From Shimia sp. R9_2 (GTDB lineage: Bacteria > Pseudomonadota > Alphaproteobacteria > Rhodobacterales > Rhodobacteraceae): a stretch of DNA of 64,000 nt. The translations under genes were made by a program, and so were the position numbers. Positions 55,069 to 62,882 of this stretch are shown here, one piece after another. The notes below the pieces were generated by a model, which did no database searches, had not been told where the DNA came from, and saw nothing but the letters and a program-made list of their open reading frames with translations. The DNA is taken from the NCBI RefSeq assembly GCF_017743735.1, contig NZ_JAGHRO010000009.1, positions 1-64,000 of the forward strand, in the 5' to 3' direction. Numbering within the stretch: the first letter of the stretch is position 1; the number at the start of each line of letters is the position of its first letter.

Positions 55069-56082
55069 CTAACGACCGGCTCGAAGGTGATCCGCCTGAA
55101 GGCGGAGGTAGAGTACGGCCGGGGCTGCGAAGGCCGGCGCGTCATGACGGATGGCAAGAAAATCGCGGCCCGAGCGCAGGGTGACGGGCGTGTCAAAGCT
55201 GCGGGAATGGGGCACATAGAGATCGCGGATGAGGTTGGTGTCCCAGTCGCCAAGCTCAAAGGGCGCACCGGCAGGCCCCAGTGCGGCGAGAAACGCGGCT
55301 GTGCTGGGCAAGGTGACAATGGCCTGCAATTGCGGGTTGGGACCGTCAGCGATGGCGTTGAGAAAACTGTCGAGCGTGGCATGCAGAACCGGCGCGCCCG
55401 TGGCGCCGGACACCCCGCGTTCGAGCGTGACGGCGCCGCCTGGAATGCCGTTGAGAAAGGCCATGGCGTCCAGACCATTGAGGCGCAGGGCGCGTGGCCC
55501 GCCGTTTGGCCGCAGGATCAGAGAGGGCGCGCGCTCATTGTCCCAGCGCTGCATTGCGCCGGAAAGGATCTCAAGGCTGCTGTTGGTCCCGTCGCGTTCC
55601 TCCAGATCGGTGCGGTTGGGAATGCGCACGATGAAGCTGTCTGCGTCATCAGAATCCCGCGCGCGGTATTCATAGAGGAAAGGAAGCTCCGCCGTGCGCC
55701 GCCATGCATTGAGTGCAGAGACATGTTCCGCCGGGGCGCTGTCTCCGAGCGCGAGGCGCAGAAACCCCATGCTGCGCAGGCTTGCGGCGGCCCCCAGAAC
55801 ATTGGCCTGCACCGCATCAATGGAGGTGTTCACGGCATCGGGGGTGGTGTCCCAGAGTTCAAATCGCGCCACCCCGTCCAGCTGTATCCCGCGCAGGGCA
55901 GAGACGGTGACACCAAAGCGCGTGTCTGAACCACGGCGATCACCAAGGCCGACCCCGCGCCGCTTGGCTTCAAAAATCTGGACGGTGTTGTTGGGAAGAC
56001 CACCCGGTGCGACGGGCAGAAACGGGCTCAAATGGACGTTGAGCACTTCGTTGATGGCGTCATCAAGTGGCAGCGGCGGCAT
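55069..56082 (-). CDS. First CIS operon gene, DUF4255/Pvc16-like
   Basis: 337 residues from the ATG at 56082, with GAGGAG upstream. The open frame reaches 56154 but that would put the start within the -12 element. The N-terminal domain (MPPLPLDDAINEVLNVHLSPFL) plus its place ahead of the sheath gene suggest the tail-terminator class of eCIS proteins (Afp16/Pvc16, DUF4255). The sequence itself gives only a weak match, so the name is tentative. It may cap the sheath and tube at the distal end. Confidence 0.55.
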   Translation of the reverse strand: MPPLPLDDAINEVLNVHLSPFLPVAPGGLPNNTVQIFEAKRRGVGLGDRRGSDTRFGVTVSALRGIQLDGVARFELWDTTPDAVNTSIDAVQANVLGAAASLRSMGFLRLALGDSAPAEHVSALNAWRRTAELPFLYEYRARDSDDADSFIVRIPNRTDLEERDGTNSSLEILSGAMQRWDNERAPSLILRPNGGPRALRLNGLDAMAFLNGIPGGAVTLERGVSGATGAPVLHATLDSFLNAIADGPNPQLQAIVTLPSTAAFLAALGPAGAPFELGDWDTNLIRDLYVPHSRSFDTPVTLRSGRDFLAIRHDAPAFAAPAVLYLRLQADHLRAGR

Positions 56083-56129
56083 ATGCCCGCGCTCCTCTGT
56101 TGAAAATTGGTTTCTTAAAATCCATGCGC

Positions 56130-56145
56130 GGTAAGCGCGCTTACC
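56130..56145. promoter_or_regulatory. 16-bp perfect palindrome at CIS transcription start
   Basis: GGTAAGCGCGCTTACC. Its promoter-proximal edge is 9 bp downstream of the -12 element, where transcription should begin. A repressor site here would block the start directly, or it may form a hairpin in the leader RNA. Confidence 0.55.
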
Positions 56146-56153
56146 TGACATCA

Positions 56154-56169
56154 TGCAACTTTCGTGCCA
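56154..56169 (-). promoter_or_regulatory. Sigma-54 promoter of the CIS operon
   Basis: On the minus strand: TGGCACG-AAAG-TTGCA, matching the -24/-12 consensus completely. It lies 72 bp upstream of the first CIS start codon and 126 bp downstream of the rpoN stop. Confidence 0.85.
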
Positions 56170-56232
56170 GCGCGCATTTTGGCGTCAGTGGTCTGAAATC
56201 GCTGGGAAAGGTTGAGGCAGATGGGGCTGGTC

Positions 56233-56248
56233 GGGTCAAAAGTGACCC
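56233..56248. promoter_or_regulatory. Inverted repeat, candidate activator site
   Basis: GGGTCA-AAAG-TGACCC. Its near edge is about 64 bp upstream of the -24 element, within the normal range of an upstream activator site for an AAA+ activator. Confidence 0.5.
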
Positions 56249-56295
56249 ACGGGCTGCCCATCGGGTGTCGCTGTTCATGCGGCGATGCGATGATT

Positions 56296-57489
56296 TTAAT
56301 GAGAGCGGTGTTGCCTGCGTGCGTGCGCCGCCGGGATGTTTGCCTGTGCACGGTATTTCGCGATGGTGCGGCGCGGGATCGCAATGCCTGTGGACGCCAG
56401 AGCCTCGGCAAGCTGGGCGTCGCTCAGCGGATGGGTGCTGTCTTCATCAGACACCAGTTGTGTGATGCGGTGCATCAAATGCTCCGGTGACAGGGCATGG
56501 CCGCGCAGTTTCGGGCCAAGCAGGTGGCGGAGGGGAAGGACCTCTGCGTCGATCTCCACCGTGGCCCACTGAAAGACCCGGCTGAGCGTGCTTTTGTGGC
56601 GGGCCACATCGGTTGCGAGGGCGCACATGGTGATCGGGGTCAGAGGCGTTTTGGAGGTGAGATGGGTCTGTTGCAGGGCGACCAGCCGCTTGGCGATGGC
56701 CAGCAGGGTGGCATTGCGGGCGGAGAGCGCGTTTTCAAAACGGTCTGCTTCTTGCTGCGCCTTTGGGTCAATCGACGGCAGACGATTGAGGTGCGTGGCA
56801 GAGTCTGGATGGAGGCTGACAGACCAGTGCCCCTGCTTGCATTGGAGCAGCAGGTCGGGACCGCGGGTGGGCGGCGGCGGGGCGATGGCAAATTGCAGGC
56901 CGGGTTTGGGATCGAAGCTGCGCAGTTTCTTGAGACCGTTCAGGATGTCCTCGACGCTGCAGCCACAGAGGGCGGCCAGCTGTTTGGTGGTCTTGTGCTG
57001 CACTTCCGGCAGATGGTGCAGAAGTTGTGCGACAATCGGGTCGGTGTCTCCTGCGGCTTTGACCTGAAGGGCGAGGCACTCGGTCAGGGAGCGGGCAAAC
57101 AGACCTGCAGGTTCGATGGCTTGCAGTCGTTCAAGCACGGCAGAGCCGGTGGTGATGCTCACGCCTGCGGTGGCGCAGATGCGCTCAAGGCTTTCACCGA
57201 GCCAGCCCCAAAGTTCCAGCGCATCCAAAAACTGCAGCGCAATGGCGCGTTCGTCTGCTGTAAAATGCGCGTTGATCCACAAGGCGGCGTGTTCATAAAG
57301 GCCGCTGGTCTGCGCGATCTGTTCTGCTTGGGCTGCTGGCGCGACGCTTGGGTTTGTCAGCCCGAACTGGCGAATTTTGCGCGCGGTGGAGGTGCCGTCC
57401 ATCGACAGACACTCAACGATCTGCCGCATTTGCGGCGTCATGGTGAGTTTCTGCTGTGTCTGTGTGGTCTGGTCGAGCGATAGGGGCAT
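56296..57489 (-). CDS. rpoN: Accessory RNA polymerase sigma-54 factor
   Basis: About 397 residues from the ATG at 57489, with AGGGA upstream; the frame extends to 57582. Region I starts LDQTTQTQQKLTMTPQMRQIVECL. The core-binding part is about 70-240. The C-terminal RpoN box reads PRRTIAKYR, close to the consensus ARRTVAKYR. It is about 90 residues shorter than a usual RpoN; an acidic region II is lacking. It reads into the CIS operon and is separated from it only by the sigma-54 promoter. Confidence 0.9.
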   Translation of the reverse strand: MPLSLDQTTQTQQKLTMTPQMRQIVECLSMDGTSTARKIRQFGLTNPSVAPAAQAEQIAQTSGLYEHAALWINAHFTADERAIALQFLDALELWGWLGESLERICATAGVSITTGSAVLERLQAIEPAGLFARSLTECLALQVKAAGDTDPIVAQLLHHLPEVQHKTTKQLAALCGCSVEDILNGLKKLRSFDPKPGLQFAIAPPPPTRGPDLLLQCKQGHWSVSLHPDSATHLNRLPSIDPKAQQEADRFENALSARNATLLAIAKRLVALQQTHLTSKTPLTPITMCALATDVARHKSTLSRVFQWATVEIDAEVLPLRHLLGPKLRGHALSPEHLMHRITQLVSDEDSTHPLSDAQLAEALASTGIAIPRRTIAKYRAQANIPAAHARRQHRSH

Positions 57490-57890
57490 TGGGGTGTCCC
57501 TCATGTCAGACTCTGAGTGTGACATGGCTGCGCGCGGCGCGAAAGTGCGGTGATCCTGAGTCGTGTCAAAGGCCGGGATCAATCACGGCAACAGCCTTGT
57601 CCTATCCGCGATTTTGGGACCGGTTTTCTGATCACCTTGGCTGACCTTTTTGTGAATTGGCACCAATGAACAGTTTCCCAATTTGCACTTCGAGCATCTA
57701 AGCCCTTGAAAAATATGATGACGCCTTTGCGGGACTCTCACGGGATGCGTGAGTATTTCTCTGGGTTATGGCCACCATTCGGACGAAGAATTTCAAAGTC
57801 TAACTGTCTTGGGCGCTTGCTGTTGTCAGCGGGGAGGCCACGTCAGGGCTTTGATCTCCGCACTCAACATAGTCAACGCGGAGTTCTTTT
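57490..57890. promoter_or_regulatory. Divergent region rpoN / RTX gene
   Basis: 401 bp, AT-richer than its flanks. CTCACG-GGATG-CGTGAG (57737-57753) is a perfect inverted repeat about 140 bp before the RTX start. TATGAT at 57714-57719 is a possible -10 for the RTX operon. TTGGCACC at 57656-57663 has no -12 partner. Confidence 0.4.
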
Positions 57891-60800
57891 ATGCTTTCCG
57901 AGATTCTTGCCAGCTTGCGCGCCAGATTGATGACGTCTTCGTCACTGGCCCAAGAAACCGTCCGTGACGGACAGACTCTGACCAACGGCTTTTTCCAAAA
58001 CACTGTGGTCGACAACACCCCTGCCTTCGTTCTGAACAACGACCTTGCACGGTTGCTGAACTTTGGTGAAATCGAAACCAATGACGCGCCATCCGCCGTG
58101 TCTGTAGACGCCGAAGACGTGCAGGTCTTCAACTTCCGCACCGGCAGCATTGAAGCCAATGGTGATGTGGCAACCGGCGTCGAAGTGACCGACGGTTCCA
58201 GCGCGGACATTCGCAACTTCGGCAGCATCGCAGGTGAGCTGAACGGCGTGGAATTCTCCGGCGCAAACAGCTCCGGCTCGCTCGACAACTTCAGCGGCGG
58301 CGTCATCTCCTCTGACAGCCGTGCGGTCGAAATCGAAGGCCAGGGCATCAGCGTGCGCAACTTTGGTGACATCGTTGGTACCGGCGATCAGCGCAACGGC
58401 ACCATCTACACCAATGCCACCGCCGAAGACGTCAGCATTTCCAACTTCACCGGCGCAACCATTGACGCAGGCGCAGAGAACAGCGGTGCCGGTATCTCCT
58501 TCCAGGTTGGCGATGAAGCCGGTGACACGGTTTCCAACACTGTCTTCAACGGCTTTGGCGCAACCATCCAAGGGCGCGGTCAGGCGGCCTCTGATACAGG
58601 TGGCGCAGGCGACGGTATCCGTCTGAACAATGGGGCCGAAGGCGCGGTGTCTGACACCGACATCACCAACAGCGGCCTGATTTCCTCTGAAAGCAACCAA
58701 GGCACTGCTGCGGGTATCCGCGTGGCGGATGGTCTGGCTGCTGAGGGGCGCATTCTGAACACCTCCACAGGTGTGATCGAAGGCGTGCGCAATGGTCTCT
58801 ATATCGGTGAAGCCGAGCATGATCTGGATGTGCTGAACTTTGGCACCATCCAATCTGACAGCCGCGCGGTGAACATCGACGGCACCGGCGTCGACCTGCT
58901 GAACGCAGGCACCATTCAGGGCACCGGCGATCAGCGCAACGGCACGGTTTATGCCGATGGCACAGCCGATGACTTCTCCGTTTCCAACCTCGTGAACGGC
59001 ACGATTGATGCGGGCGAAGGCAATCAGGGCTCTGGCTTTGGCGCAGAGATCGGCGGCGCAGAAGACGGTGCAAACACCTTCACACTCAACAACGCCGGAA
59101 CCATCCAAGGCCGTGGCAATGCCAGTGCCGGAACAGGTCTGGCAGGTGATGGTGTGCGGGTTGGCAACCCTGGCAACCAAGGCACCACGGATGCCACGAT
59201 CACCAACAGCGGCTCGATCCTGTCTGAAGGCGCAAATGGCACGGTTGCCGGTGTGCGCTTTGTCAACGGTGTGAACTTCCAAGGCACGTTCACCAACTCC
59301 GGCACCGTCGCAGGTGTGCAGAACGGTGTGTACTTTGGCACCGGCGATCACTCTGGCGGCTCGTTTGTGAACTCCGGCGTGGTCTCCTCTGACAGCCGTG
59401 CATTGAACATCGATGGCGAAGGTCTGGAAGTGACCAACTCCGGCGCAATTCTCGGCACCGGCGATCAGCGCAACGGGACTGTCTATGCTGATGGCACCGC
59501 AGACAACTACACCTTCACCAACACCGGTCTTGTAGACGCAGGTGTGGGCAACAACGGCTCTGCCGTGTCGCTTCAGACAGGTGATGAAGCGGGCGATGTG
59601 GTTTCTGCAGCGGTTGTGAACGAAGGCATCCTGCAAGGTCGCGGCGATGCAACCGAAGGCAACACCGTTGGTGACGGTCTGCGTCTGTTCAGCAATCAGG
59701 AAGACGCAAGCTTTGCCGGCCTGGTGCAGAACTCCGGCGTGATCGCAGGCTCTGAGGACAGTGACGCAGCGGCGGGTATCCGTGTGGACGGCGGCCTGAA
59801 CATCCTTGGCGCGATTGTCAACGAAGGTCAGATCACCGGTTCTGTAAACGCGATTGATGCGCGTGATGCGGGCTCTGTGACCTTTGTGAACGATGATGAC
59901 GGCGTGGTAGATGGCAACGTGCTGCTGGGTGCAGGCGAAGACATCGTGGTCAACCTTGGCCAGATCGACGGCGTGATTGACGGCGGTGCCGGCAACGACG
60001 TTCTGATTGCTGGTGACGGCGACAATGTGATTGTTGGCGGTCTGGGCAATGACTTCATCGAAGGTGGTGCAGGCAGCGATACCGTTGACTTCTCCGATCA
60101 AGATGTGGCGGTGAAAGTGGATCTTGGCTCCAGCGGCACTGGCACAGCCACCCGTGAGACAGGCTTCTCCGTTTCGGTACAGAATGTGACCGTGGGGGCT
60201 TCGCTGCAGCCGACGCCAAACATCAACGACGGTGCTGGCTTTGTGTCTGAGGCGCTGGCAGGAAATCTCTACTACAACATTCACACCTCCGATTTCCCGG
60301 CGGGCGAAATTCGCGGGCAGTTTGAAGTGGTTAGTGATGTGATGGACAGCCACAACGCACGGGTCATCACCCTGCGTGCCGAGCTGGATGCATCCCAGGA
60401 ACCTGGTCCGACATCTGACAGTGAAGCGACGGGTACAGCGACGCTGACCATCGTGCAGAACCCGGAAACCGGTGAGGTGGTTTACTCCTCCGAGCTGACT
60501 GTGACCGGCCTGAACGAAGCAGATCTGCAGACACCGGTGCCAGGCGTTGTTTCTGCCATCCACCTGCACAATGCGCCTGCCGGACAAAACGGCCCAATCG
60601 CGCAGGACACGCTGGTGGACGCAGGCGCCACGATCGACGCCAACTCGCCCACAGGTGTGTCCGGTGCGGATGTCATCAACGAAATCTCTGAAACCGACAC
60701 GCTCAGTTCCATTGAGAATGTGATCGGCTCCAACGACGGTGACACCATCAACGGGTCTGATCTGGCCAACACCCTGTCGGGTGAGGACGGCGACGACCTG

Positions 60801-61070
60801 ATCAACGGTGAGGGTGGCGACGACATCCTGATCGGTGGTGACGGCGCGGACACCTTCCTCTTTGAAGGTGACTTCGGCAACGACACCATCCGTGACTTTG
60901 AGACTGGCGTGGACCGGTTGGATTTCTCCGACTTCGGCCCGGACTTTGCCACTCAGCTCACCGTGTCTCAGGACGGCGACGACACCCTGCTGACCTTCTC
61001 CTCGGATGCCTCTGTGCGCCTTGAAGGGGTCCTCAGCACGGATCTGACCGACGACGACTTCATCGCCTGA
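57891..61070 (+). CDS. RTX protein with beta-helix repeats and CHRD-like segments
   Basis: 1059 residues, acidic, no classical signal peptide, GGAG upstream. Three long repeats of about 180 residues (about 137-650) each hold DSRA(V/L), the TGDQRNGT(I/V)Y box and an N-rich beta-helix. A short RTX run follows (about 695-735, GGAGNDVLIAGDGDNVIVGG), then CHRD-like parts: YYNIHTSDFPAGEIRGQ (about 790) and AELDASQEPG...AIHLHNAPAGQNGP (about 828-900). A second RTX run (about 960-1010) and a hydrophobic/acidic C-terminus fit a type I secretion signal. Exported by the next two genes. Confidence 0.85.
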   Translation: MLSEILASLRARLMTSSSLAQETVRDGQTLTNGFFQNTVVDNTPAFVLNNDLARLLNFGEIETNDAPSAVSVDAEDVQVFNFRTGSIEANGDVATGVEVTDGSSADIRNFGSIAGELNGVEFSGANSSGSLDNFSGGVISSDSRAVEIEGQGISVRNFGDIVGTGDQRNGTIYTNATAEDVSISNFTGATIDAGAENSGAGISFQVGDEAGDTVSNTVFNGFGATIQGRGQAASDTGGAGDGIRLNNGAEGAVSDTDITNSGLISSESNQGTAAGIRVADGLAAEGRILNTSTGVIEGVRNGLYIGEAEHDLDVLNFGTIQSDSRAVNIDGTGVDLLNAGTIQGTGDQRNGTVYADGTADDFSVSNLVNGTIDAGEGNQGSGFGAEIGGAEDGANTFTLNNAGTIQGRGNASAGTGLAGDGVRVGNPGNQGTTDATITNSGSILSEGANGTVAGVRFVNGVNFQGTFTNSGTVAGVQNGVYFGTGDHSGGSFVNSGVVSSDSRALNIDGEGLEVTNSGAILGTGDQRNGTVYADGTADNYTFTNTGLVDAGVGNNGSAVSLQTGDEAGDVVSAAVVNEGILQGRGDATEGNTVGDGLRLFSNQEDASFAGLVQNSGVIAGSEDSDAAAGIRVDGGLNILGAIVNEGQITGSVNAIDARDAGSVTFVNDDDGVVDGNVLLGAGEDIVVNLGQIDGVIDGGAGNDVLIAGDGDNVIVGGLGNDFIEGGAGSDTVDFSDQDVAVKVDLGSSGTGTATRETGFSVSVQNVTVGASLQPTPNINDGAGFVSEALAGNLYYNIHTSDFPAGEIRGQFEVVSDVMDSHNARVITLRAELDASQEPGPTSDSEATGTATLTIVQNPETGEVVYSSELTVTGLNEADLQTPVPGVVSAIHLHNAPAGQNGPIAQDTLVDAGATIDANSPTGVSGADVINEISETDTLSSIENVIGSNDGDTINGSDLANTLSGEDGDDLINGEGGDDILIGGDGADTFLFEGDFGNDTIRDFETGVDRLDFSDFGPDFATQLTVSQDGDDTLLTFSSDASVRLEGVLSTDLTDDDFIA
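58300..59840 (+). repeat. Three ~180-codon repeats in RTX gene
   Basis: The DNA word ACCGGCGATCAGCGCAACGG recurs identically at 58380, 58923 and 59457, spaced 543 and 534 bp (181 and 178 codons). Near-identity at DNA level suggests recent duplication or gene conversion. Confidence 0.8.
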
Positions 61071-61084
61071 TCGCACGCAACAGT

Positions 61085-61110
61085 GGGATGGCAGCCAAGG
61101 CTGCCATCCC
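61085..61110 (+). terminator. Hairpin between RTX gene and secretion genes
   Basis: GGGATGGCAGCC and GGCTGCCATCCC form a perfect 12-bp stem with a 2-base spacer, 14 bp after the RTX stop. No T tract. Likely an attenuator that keeps RTX expression above that of the exporter, as in other type I operons. Confidence 0.6.
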
Positions 61111-61136
61111 CTTCACCCTGAAAAGAGATCACCAAA

Positions 61137-62882
61137 ATGTTTCAGAAAAAATCCTTCGTTAAATCCGCATGGCGCTCCCTGCGCGGCGGTTTCATGGCTG
61201 TCGCCTTCTTCAGCATGATCCTGAATTTGCTCGTTTTGGCCGCGCCTCTCTATATGTTGCAGGTCTATGACCGGGTGCTGACCAGCCAGAACATGGACAC
61301 GCTGATTGCGCTCAGCATCCTTCTGGGTGGCGTCTTTATTGTCAGCGGCATGCTTGATCTGGTGCGCATGCGCATCCTGAGCCGCCTTGGTGCGCGGTTT
61401 GAGCTGAAAGTGGGCGCTCCGATCCTTCAGTCTGCCATGCGCAAGCGGGTGCAGGGCAAAGGTGCGGGCGACAATCCGGCGGCCGATATGACCGGGCTGA
61501 GAGATTTCATCTCCGGCCCCACACTGACCGCTTTCTTTGATGCCCCCTGGATTCCGCTGCACATCGGCGTGCTCTTTCTGCTGCATCCCTACCTTGGCGC
61601 TCTTGGTCTTGGCGGTGCGATTTTCCTTACAATTATGGCCCTTGTGAACAACGCGCGCGCATCTGATGTGATGCAGGATGCCGCCCGCGCCCGCGCAAGG
61701 TCCGACGCTTTGTTCACCACAAGTGAGCAAAATGCAGAGCTCGTCCAGGCAATGGGTATGACTGGTGATCTCGCTCGTCGCTGGACGGCTCTGCAACATC
61801 AGGCCCATGAGCTCAAGGCGCGTGTGTCTGACCGGATTGCGAGCTTTTCGGTGATTTCCAAGACCACACGTATGGCGCTGCAATCCGGCATGCTGGGTCT
61901 TGGGGCGGCGCTGGCGATCACCGGTCAGGCCACTGCAGGTGTGATGATTGCAGGCACCATCGTGCTGGCCCGTGCGCTGGCACCGATTGACCAGCTGATC
62001 GGGCAGTGGCGCACGTTTCTGGCGGCGCGTGGCTCCTACAAAACCCTGCGCGCCCTGTCTGAAGCCTACCCGGAGCCTGCCAAACGTCTGGCGATGCCAC
62101 GCCCGCAGATCTCGCTGAACGCCACCATCGCGCAGGCAGGTCCGCCGCTGGCACAGAATGCCACCATTGGCGGGATCGACTTTGTCCTTTCTGCCGGAGA
62201 TGTGGTTGCGGTGATCGGGCACAGCGGGTCGGGCAAATCCACCTTGGCGAAAATGCTGGCCGGGATCTGGGTACCGCAGCGCGGGGCGATCCGTCTGGAT
62301 GGCACGCCGATGGCGAAATGGGACACAGAAGAGCTTGGCCAGCTGATTGGTTATCTGCCACAGGATGTGCAGCTGTTTGACGGCACCATTCGGGACAATA
62401 TTGCGCGGTTTTCCACCACGATTGATGACAGCAAAGTGCTGGAAGCGGCAATTGCGGCGGATGTGCATGGTTTGATCAGCAGCCTGCCCGATGGCTACGC
62501 CACCGAGATCGGCAACGGCTATCATCTGTCCGGCGGCCAGCGTCAGCGCATCGCGCTTGCGCGCGCGCTTTACAATGATCCCTTTGTGCTGGTGCTCGAT
62601 GAGCCCAATTCCGATCTGGATGCCCAGGGGGAGCTGGCGCTGCGCAATGCCATTCGCGGCGCAAGTGCGCGGGGCGCGATCACCTTTGTCATGACTCACC
62701 GCCCGAGCACGCTTGAGGCGGTCAACAAAGTGCTGACGCTGAACAAAGGCGCGCAAACCGGCTTTGGCGACAAAGAAGACATTCTGCGCCCCCGCCAGCA
62801 GACATCTGTGGCGCGTGCGGCAAACCTGCGGCTGGCGGAAGGCCAGGCGGCACCAGCGAGCAAGAAAGGAGCGAACCAATGA
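61137..62882 (+). CDS. Type I secretion ABC transporter (PrtD family)
   Basis: 581 residues. Six membrane helices in the first 320 residues (ALIALSILLGGVFIVSGML; MLGLGAALAITGQATAGVM), then an ATPase: Walker A GHSGSGKST near 362, signature LSGGQRQRIALARAL near 461, Walker B FVLVLDEP near 482 (followed by NSDLD). It lacks the N-terminal C39-like domain of HlyB, so it is of the PrtD/LapB-less type. Probably exports the preceding RTX protein. Confidence 0.92.
   Translation: MFQKKSFVKSAWRSLRGGFMAVAFFSMILNLLVLAAPLYMLQVYDRVLTSQNMDTLIALSILLGGVFIVSGMLDLVRMRILSRLGARFELKVGAPILQSAMRKRVQGKGAGDNPAADMTGLRDFISGPTLTAFFDAPWIPLHIGVLFLLHPYLGALGLGGAIFLTIMALVNNARASDVMQDAARARARSDALFTTSEQNAELVQAMGMTGDLARRWTALQHQAHELKARVSDRIASFSVISKTTRMALQSGMLGLGAALAITGQATAGVMIAGTIVLARALAPIDQLIGQWRTFLAARGSYKTLRALSEAYPEPAKRLAMPRPQISLNATIAQAGPPLAQNATIGGIDFVLSAGDVVAVIGHSGSGKSTLAKMLAGIWVPQRGAIRLDGTPMAKWDTEELGQLIGYLPQDVQLFDGTIRDNIARFSTTIDDSKVLEAAIAADVHGLISSLPDGYATEIGNGYHLSGGQRQRIALARALYNDPFVLVLDEPNSDLDAQGELALRNAIRGASARGAITFVMTHRPSTLEAVNKVLTLNKGAQTGFGDKEDILRPRQQTSVARAANLRLAEGQAAPASKKGANQ

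Noticed and set aside
32702..56082. Reading the CIS locus as a prophage
   Set aside because: There are no capsid, portal, terminase, lysis, integrase or repressor genes and the operon has a sigma-54 promoter with its own sigma factor.
57656..57663. TTGGCACC upstream of the RTX gene
   Set aside because: It matches the -24 element but there is AACAG rather than TTGC at the -12 position.
57942..61076. 1044-codon frame antisense to the RTX gene
   Set aside because: A shadow of the repetitive, GC-biased RTX gene; the sense frame has RTX and CHRD motifs and a ribosome site.
57891..62882. RTX protein as a cargo of the CIS
   Set aside because: It has its own type I exporter directly downstream and RTX-type C-terminus; adjacency to the CIS alone is not enough.
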